This document shows positions 15,234 through 20,289 of a stretch of DNA of 20,289 nt, piece by piece (position 1 is the stretch's first letter; each line of letters opens with the position of its first letter). The notes beneath the pieces were generated by a model. The model did no database searches, was not told the origin of the DNA, and saw only the letters and a program-made list of their open reading frames with translations. Source of the stretch: Coemansia sp. RSA 922. Taxonomy: Eukaryota; Kickxellomycota; Kickxellomycetes; Kickxellales; Kickxellaceae. Position numbers and translations under genes: made by a program. The stretch is taken from NCBI GenBank assembly GCA_027577415.1, contig JANBQS010000353.1:1-20289 (forward strand), in the 5' to 3' direction.

Positions 15234-18008
15234 ATGAACAACCACGACTACGAGTACGGCGATGAATTTGTCGAGGTTAGGCGCCCCAACCACTCGAACC
15301 ATACTCACTCGCTTGAACACCACGACTCTGAGATAGATTTCATGTCTGGCGTGCGCCGGTCACGTCGCGAACGCACCGAATCTGTAACCTTTACGCCTCA
15401 GGATACCTACGGCGAACCCACACACTCAGAGACCGGCGACTCGGCCGAGGACGCCCCATACTTTAGCACCAAGCACCACCAATTCGAAAGCTCTTTCCGG
15501 AGCATACGCGGTGCTCGCGAGCGGGCTCCATTAGCTCCGCGCCTGTGGGACTTGCGCAACACACAGGCCGTAGAGCGTGAGAACAGCGAGCAGCAGCAGC
15601 AAAACGCCTATGACAGCGAAGTGGAGATGCGCCAACTGCCCCCCGACCAGCAGGAGCTGGCTGTTATAGAGGACATAATCTCGCTACTCATGGGCATCAG
15701 CGGCCGCTATATCTCCTTCCGCCATAGCATGGGATCCAATGTGTGGCGCCTGGCAATGTCTGTGGATGACGCTCTGATCGCCCCCATGTGGATCAGCCCG
15801 ACACTCGCGCTCATGGCCAACAAGATCTTGCCGCTAGTGCTTATGCACAAGCGTGTCGACTATTTCACCAGTGTCTATGCCCGTCGCCGCGCCGGCGTCG
15901 TCAACCAGGCTCTTTGTGCTGCTATAGGGACAGTTCTCAAGGGGTACTATTCGGTAGTATCCACGCTGGAGAACCTGGCTCGCACTTCCACCGACACTAG
16001 CCCCTACACGTTGCAGCAGCTGTGGCACCACTTGTATCCGCACTTGCAAACATTCGAGCGCCTGGTACAGCTAATAGCCGCTATTCAAGTCAAGGACTTG
16101 CCGCAGGCCAAAAAGCCGGCAGCTGACGATAGCGAGCACGACTTGGACGGATTCACCACTTTGGCTGACAAAAAGGCAAACTCTGACGCTGGCTTAGATG
16201 GCAACGCCGACGATGCTATGGATCGCTCGGATTACGAGTCGGACGACGAAGACGGCGATAGCGAGGGCAGCGAGACAGAGCTGTTTGTCGTGCGCGGTGG
16301 ATACACGCTCAACATCATCTCGGACATGATCAAGCTGCGGGGCGGCGACTCGTCCAGCCGCCAGCTCTACGAGTTTTTGCTGGCAAAGGCATCGGTTCCC
16401 TTTTTGCATATGCTTAGCCACTGGCTGCGCACGGGCGAGCTGGAGGACAGCAAGCCCAGCAATCCTGGCGGCGAGTTTATGGTGGCTAGCGATAGCATGG
16501 GCATCAGCTCTCGCACCTTCATCGATGCTGAGGCTCAGGACAACTTTGCGGGGCGTACGCCAGTCGATATGCAGTCTTTGGCCTTTGTGTCCGTTCCCGA
16601 ACTCACTCCCGGCTTTCTTCAGCCCTATGCCGTCAAGATTGTGCGCACAGGCGAGTACCTGAATATTCTGCGTGCTTGTGGAGTCGATCTGCGCACGCTG
16701 GACAATGTGCCTCAGGCGGATTCTTCAACAACGCCTGTCTCAGCTCAGTCTGTTGCCGAGCTGTTCAACCCACAGACGCTAACGCGTGAGATCGAGCGCG
16801 CGTACTTGCGGGCCAACCAGGGTCTCTTTGACATTCTGTTCAAAGACGGCAGGATGATGGCGTATATGGCGGCTGTCAAGCACTACCTTTTGTTTGAAAA
16901 GTCAGACTTTTTGACTCATTTCTTGGACTTGGCCAAGTTTGAGATAAACAGGCAGCCCAAGGATATGTCTGCGAACCGCCTGCAGTCGTTCTTGGATATT
17001 GCCTTGCTCAATCCAGCATCTGTATCGCATGATGACCCGCTAAAGGACATTGTCAAGGTATCGCTCGAGTCGGTGGATCTTATCGAGGCTGTCAGGGTTA
17101 TTACCAACGGCACTAGCGGCGAGACATCTATGCCACTTTCGACGCAGCACCCTCAGCGAGACAGCCAGGGCGGAATGACGTTTTTGGGCACTAGCATTGT
17201 CAGCGACAACTTTTTGACTGGCGATTTGTTTATCGCTCTGCGGTTACAAATTCCCTTTCCGCTGTCGATTGTGCTGAACAAGGAGGCGCTAGAAAAATAC
17301 AAGGCCATGAACCGGCTCTTGCTGGCACTGAAGCAGACCGAGCAGAACCTGGTATCGTCTTGGCTCGTTAACTTGAAACTAGAGGATCCGCGCGTCGAGC
17401 TGACATCGGCTACAGGCAAGGAGGCAAGGCTCGAAAGCCTGCACCGTAATGTATTTCTCCGCATCCACACGATACGCCATCGCATTCTCATCAGCGTTCA
17501 GCAGATCTTGTACTATTGCTTCTGGGACGCTATCGAACCGCAATGGCAAAAGATGACTGTACTGATGAAGGAGGCGAAAACCGTCGATGAACTGAGCAAG
17601 ATCCACATGCAACATTTGGATCAAATGTTCCTGCAATGCGGACTGACCACTCCCAAGCTACCCAGGGTTATCGTCGAGTTGCTCAAGCGCGCCAACAAGT
17701 TTACGGGGATAGTCTACAAACTCATATCGTCAAAGTCGCCACTTTCTCGCTTCTCTAGCTCGTCTGTGAGCCAAAACACTGTCTCGGGTCGGCTGTTGAC
17801 CGAGATTAATAAGGATTTAACTGGCATTGACGCGCAGCTGACATACCTCAAGTCGGCTCTTGAAAAGCTGGATAGCTTGGACAAATACTGGACGGACCAG
17901 CTCAAGATAATGCTCGGCGCCCTCAATCACTATGCACACAAATTTGACGAGTCATTTTTAAACCTCGCCGTTCGCTTGGACTGCAACCGTGGCGACGACG
18001 TTTACTAG
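15234..18008 (+). CDS. GCP2: Gamma-tubulin complex component 2 (GCP2; Spc97/Alp4 family)
   Basis: A single-exon 924-residue protein. The N-terminus (about 1-135) is polar and probably disordered. The GCP core starts with QQELAVIEDIISLLMGISGR (about 137), the GCP2 block that opens the GRIP1 domain. Further GCP2 features are FLQPYAVKIVRTGEYLNILR, ACGVDL (animal ECGHDV), and FKDGRMMAYMAAVKHYLLFE leading into SDFLTHFLDLAKFE. The C-terminal GRIP2 domain includes LQIPFPLSIVLNKEAL (about 668-690), the segment that contacts gamma-tubulin in this family. An acidic insert rich in Asp, Glu and Ser lies at about 297-352. Family knowledge: GCP2 pairs with GCP3 in the gamma-tubulin small complex, which nucleates microtubules at spindle pole bodies. 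The start is the ATG at 15234; the 25 codons upstream in frame have no ATG and read as leader sequence. Confidence 0.95.
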   Translation: MNNHDYEYGDEFVEVRRPNHSNHTHSLEHHDSEIDFMSGVRRSRRERTESVTFTPQDTYGEPTHSETGDSAEDAPYFSTKHHQFESSFRSIRGARERAPLAPRLWDLRNTQAVERENSEQQQQNAYDSEVEMRQLPPDQQELAVIEDIISLLMGISGRYISFRHSMGSNVWRLAMSVDDALIAPMWISPTLALMANKILPLVLMHKRVDYFTSVYARRRAGVVNQALCAAIGTVLKGYYSVVSTLENLARTSTDTSPYTLQQLWHHLYPHLQTFERLVQLIAAIQVKDLPQAKKPAADDSEHDLDGFTTLADKKANSDAGLDGNADDAMDRSDYESDDEDGDSEGSETELFVVRGGYTLNIISDMIKLRGGDSSSRQLYEFLLAKASVPFLHMLSHWLRTGELEDSKPSNPGGEFMVASDSMGISSRTFIDAEAQDNFAGRTPVDMQSLAFVSVPELTPGFLQPYAVKIVRTGEYLNILRACGVDLRTLDNVPQADSSTTPVSAQSVAELFNPQTLTREIERAYLRANQGLFDILFKDGRMMAYMAAVKHYLLFEKSDFLTHFLDLAKFEINRQPKDMSANRLQSFLDIALLNPASVSHDDPLKDIVKVSLESVDLIEAVRVITNGTSGETSMPLSTQHPQRDSQGGMTFLGTSIVSDNFLTGDLFIALRLQIPFPLSIVLNKEALEKYKAMNRLLLALKQTEQNLVSSWLVNLKLEDPRVELTSATGKEARLESLHRNVFLRIHTIRHRILISVQQILYYCFWDAIEPQWQKMTVLMKEAKTVDELSKIHMQHLDQMFLQCGLTTPKLPRVIVELLKRANKFTGIVYKLISSKSPLSRFSSSSVSQNTVSGRLLTEINKDLTGIDAQLTYLKSALEKLDSLDKYWTDQLKIMLGALNHYAHKFDESFLNLAVRLDCNRGDDVY

Positions 18009-18393
18009 GATTTTTTTTTTGTTATATTTTAATGTAATCCTTCATATGCGGAGATCGGGCAGTGCAGTGCTCATACGCACGCTCAGGCTATACAAGCGCA
18101 GATCATGCTCATCATTGATCAGAGGAAGGCCTCTTCTCATCTGGGGACTTGTATGTTGCAGCATTTGATCATAGATAAAAAAAACTAATCACTAAGAGGG
18201 GTATTTAAAGGCAAGGCAGCGCTCTTAGGCGCGCCAGCTGGTGAGATTATCTCTTGCCTCAAATCAATTCTCTTATTTTCTGTTACTTTTGACACACTTC
18301 ATTGTATTATCGACGTTGTCTGTTTTTGAAGTCTATATAATTGTAAGTATTGGGAAGTTCTATTTCTAATTATCCAAGTGGTTAGTCTGGCGG
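18009..18393. other. Intergenic region between convergent genes, with an orphan TATA element
   Basis: GCP2 and the ligase-like gene converge here, so only 3' ends are expected. A TATTTAAA box (18202-18209) is followed by a small hairpin, AGGCAAG (18209-18215) with CTTGCCT (18253-18259). A second TATATAA (18334-18340) precedes a GTAAGT donor-like site (18343). No open frame is seen. A plus-strand non-coding transcript, antisense to the ligase-like gene, is possible but unproven. Confidence 0.4.
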
Positions 18394-19605
18394 TCACAAA
18401 TATGAGCCAAATCTAGCGCGCACTAGCTCAACACCCGGTAGTAAGGCGTTTAAACTCAGATCCTGCTCCGGAGTATACGTTTCAATGTGAATAAATCGCA
18501 GCGGACGAAGCATTTCGGCTATGCTTAAAGGATTGGGTCTTGAACCAGCGGGCGGAGATTGGTTTCGAGTCGGATCGGGAGCGCTCAGATACTCGATTAA
18601 GAGCTGGAGATTGGCAGAAACCATCTCAGCATGCGCCAGCTGATAGCGATGGACCACGGCCACAAATTCTGCGGGATCGAACGCGCTGGCGACGACATAG
18701 TTACCACCACGGCGGAATATGTCGAATATTATGCGGTGTAGAGAATACGCGTGGTGAAGACGCAGGACAGAGTAGGCGAGAGGAAGGGGCCTGCGTTGCA
18801 GTAGATTTGAGGGCGCATGTCTTTGGATAGTGTCGTTGTAGTGGTTGATGATAGTGTCGTGGCTCATATCAACAGTATCAACTGCGATTTGGCCATATTC
18901 ATCACGGGTGAAGACGCTGTAAACTACCGCGATATGGTCTTGGGCTTCATCTCGAGTTAAGGGGCTTCGCTCGTATGGCACTTCGCCAGGCTGGGCAGTA
19001 TAGAGATCCTGCAGGGTGACGTTTACGGGTGGTGTTGGCACCTGTACAGTCGCATCGACGACCACGACAATTGGGTACTGATACCGAAAAGGCTGGCGAG
19101 GCGAAAATACTTGCACAACGATGGGCAGTTGTGCTTGGGTCACAAATAATGCGCGCAGAGCGTGAAACCGCGTGATGAGTAACTCGAGCTCTTCTGCGTT
19201 AGTTTCTGGCGGTATAGCAACCACGCTGGCGCCAATAAGCCATGCAGCCGCGCTCACTACTGGTGTGTCGATGTTGGGCGTTGAGTATATGGCTACTGTG
19301 TCACCGGTACGAATGGCAAGCCGATGAATCATACTGGTGGCTAGCACAGATGCTAGCGACTGAAACTGGGCATATGTAAGTTTGTGGCCGCTTTTAGCAT
19401 CCACTAACAACGGGTGGTCTGGGGCGATAGAAAAGTCGGGCAGCCGTTCGTATGCTTGATATAGGTGCTCGGGAAGCCCTCGGAAATCTGTCAAAATTGG
19501 CTCAGACGACCGGCGTCTTAGACCAGCGTCTTGAGATCCGTTAGATGAATCGTGGTTGGAACTACTGCTAGGGCGACGTTGGCGGCTTGGCCAGCCTGGA
19601 GCCAT
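18394..19605 (-). CDS. Truncated acyl-CoA synthetase-like protein (ANL superfamily, 4CL-like N-terminal half)
   Basis: A 403-residue protein with a Ser/Arg-rich leader (about 1-40) followed by the N-terminal fold of adenylate-forming enzymes. Family-like segments are KLTYAQFQSLASVLA (75-89), RTGDTVAIYSTPNIDTP (99-115), AAAWLIGASVVAIPP (119-133), and the A4 region LPLAYSVLRLHHAYSLH (274-290). The AMP-binding P-loop (A3, normally TSGTTGxPK) is not recognisable; about 226-240 read IAVVYSVFTRDEYGQ. The protein ends at RARFGSYL, where an active enzyme would have the A5 YGxTE motif. The hinge and C-terminal domain with its catalytic lysine are missing. The left neighbour is too close to hold them. 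The reading frame itself is intact and the retained half looks protein-like, so this may be a pseudoenzyme or a recently cut gene. RRRSSEP in the leader is a possible kinase/14-3-3-type site. Start: ATG at 19605. Confidence 0.78.
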   Translation of the reverse strand: MAPGWPSRQRRPSSSSNHDSSNGSQDAGLRRRSSEPILTDFRGLPEHLYQAYERLPDFSIAPDHPLLVDAKSGHKLTYAQFQSLASVLATSMIHRLAIRTGDTVAIYSTPNIDTPVVSAAAWLIGASVVAIPPETNAEELELLITRFHALRALFVTQAQLPIVVQVFSPRQPFRYQYPIVVVVDATVQVPTPPVNVTLQDLYTAQPGEVPYERSPLTRDEAQDHIAVVYSVFTRDEYGQIAVDTVDMSHDTIINHYNDTIQRHAPSNLLQRRPLPLAYSVLRLHHAYSLHRIIFDIFRRGGNYVVASAFDPAEFVAVVHRYQLAHAEMVSANLQLLIEYLSAPDPTRNQSPPAGSRPNPLSIAEMLRPLRFIHIETYTPEQDLSLNALLPGVELVRARFGSYL

Positions 19606-20289
19606 AGGTAAGATACGGGGTAGTTAAAAAACGAGAGCTTGCTGTTAATAACAGTAAGAACGGCGTGCGCTGACTTTGTTTGAATACGCTCGGGTTTCGA
19701 CGACACTTTCGACAAAGTAGACTGCTGAGATATTGTTGTGTGAGCGGTCTACATATAATCAACCCTTTGGCGGAGTTGTTGTGAGAAGAGACGGATAAAG
19801 GAGGGTGAGTGAGTGCTTTTTCGTAATACAACCCGCTTCAGCACAAAACCGAAAACGCGAGTCGTAGTGGGTATAAACGAGAGGCTGTGCTCTGTTGCGC
19901 GCAGAGACTGTAAATTCTGATAGATAGCCATATTTTTTTAATGTTGCTATCAGCAAAAGGCGACGGCGACAATGCTGGCTGTGCTCTGTTGTGCAAGGGC
20001 AGCGGAGTAAGTCTAGCGACAAGTTTTCGACATTGGAAAATACAAATAATATACGACAAAAAGGATAAAAGGGATAAAGAGATGCGATATTCTAGTGATA
20101 TGATTAAGAAAGTGGAACGGGAAGGGGAAAGGAACGTGGAAACAGCAGTTTGGTAAGAGGATACTGGAAACAAAAAAATTCACCATCAAGGCAGCACTCG
20201 AGGATTACGCTTGGCAAACAGGTTTTGTGTGCATGAGTGTGGCCTGGGCGAACTGTGTGAGAAGGGAGTGTGAAGCAGCGATGGCAGAT
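19606..20289. other. Right flank, upstream of the ligase-like gene
   Basis: No gene is supported in these 684 bp. Open frames are short and on both strands, without recognisable content. The left part must include the promoter and leader of the ligase-like gene. The right part is A/G-rich on the plus strand (20040-20150) and could be leader or intron of something outside the window. Confidence 0.5.
19884..19991 (+). repeat. Two copies of a 14-bp direct repeat
   Basis: GCTGTGCTCTGTTG occurs at 19884-19897 and again at 19978-19991, 94 bp apart. Both lie upstream of the ligase-like gene. The repeat is short and its meaning is unknown. Confidence 0.6.

Noticed and set aside
18372..18392. tRNA A-box-like GTGGTTAGTCTGGCGG
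   Set aside because: No matching B-box at the right distance and no cloverleaf stems can be formed.

Overview
The window looks like nuclear DNA of a fungus. Genes are compact and the visible introns are short (95-119 bp), with GTAAG-type donors and YAG acceptors. The products include fungal-type Dml1, a Gis2/Byr3-like zinc-knuckle protein and a Spc97/Alp4-type gamma-tubulin complex protein. The set also includes proteins the common yeasts lack or replace: a full COP1 ubiquitin ligase, an EBP-type sterol isomerase, an LST2-like protein and an AAA-ATPase-like protein of the PF09820 kind. This points to an early-diverging lineage, perhaps Kickxellomycotina/Zoopagomycota. That placement is inference; no rRNA or tRNA gene was found to settle it.

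Layout: 1-1530 has no gene I can support. A 13-knuckle CCHC protein (1531-2718, minus) and COP1 (3480-6134, plus) diverge from a shared 761-bp upstream region. The interval 6135-7826 holds no clear protein gene but is not empty. It has two strong TATA boxes, a 201-nt imperfect hairpin (6550-6750), an orphan exon-like reading frame (7286-7678) and a small TGACGTCA-containing hairpin. A three-exon AAA-ATPase-like gene (7827-9167, minus) that stops before the family's nuclease domain diverges from DML1 (9658-11186, plus, one intron). After a pyrimidine-rich spacer comes an LST2 homologue (11925-14204, plus) with an extremely GC-rich body. It converges on an EBP sterol isomerase (14267-14944, minus), which in turn diverges from GCP2 (15234-18008, plus). 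The right end carries a half-length, probably non-catalytic acyl-CoA synthetase-like gene (18394-19605, minus) and an empty flank.

The well-supported genes are housekeeping or regulatory: RNA binding, protein degradation, mitochondrial inheritance, endosomal signalling, sterol synthesis and microtubule nucleation. They do not form an obvious pathway, and I see no gene cluster or defence system. The parts most worth checking are the 6550-6750 hairpin, the truncated ATPase, the degenerate ligase, and the abrupt change in codon use inside the LST2 gene. All gene models were read by eye; none was checked against a database.
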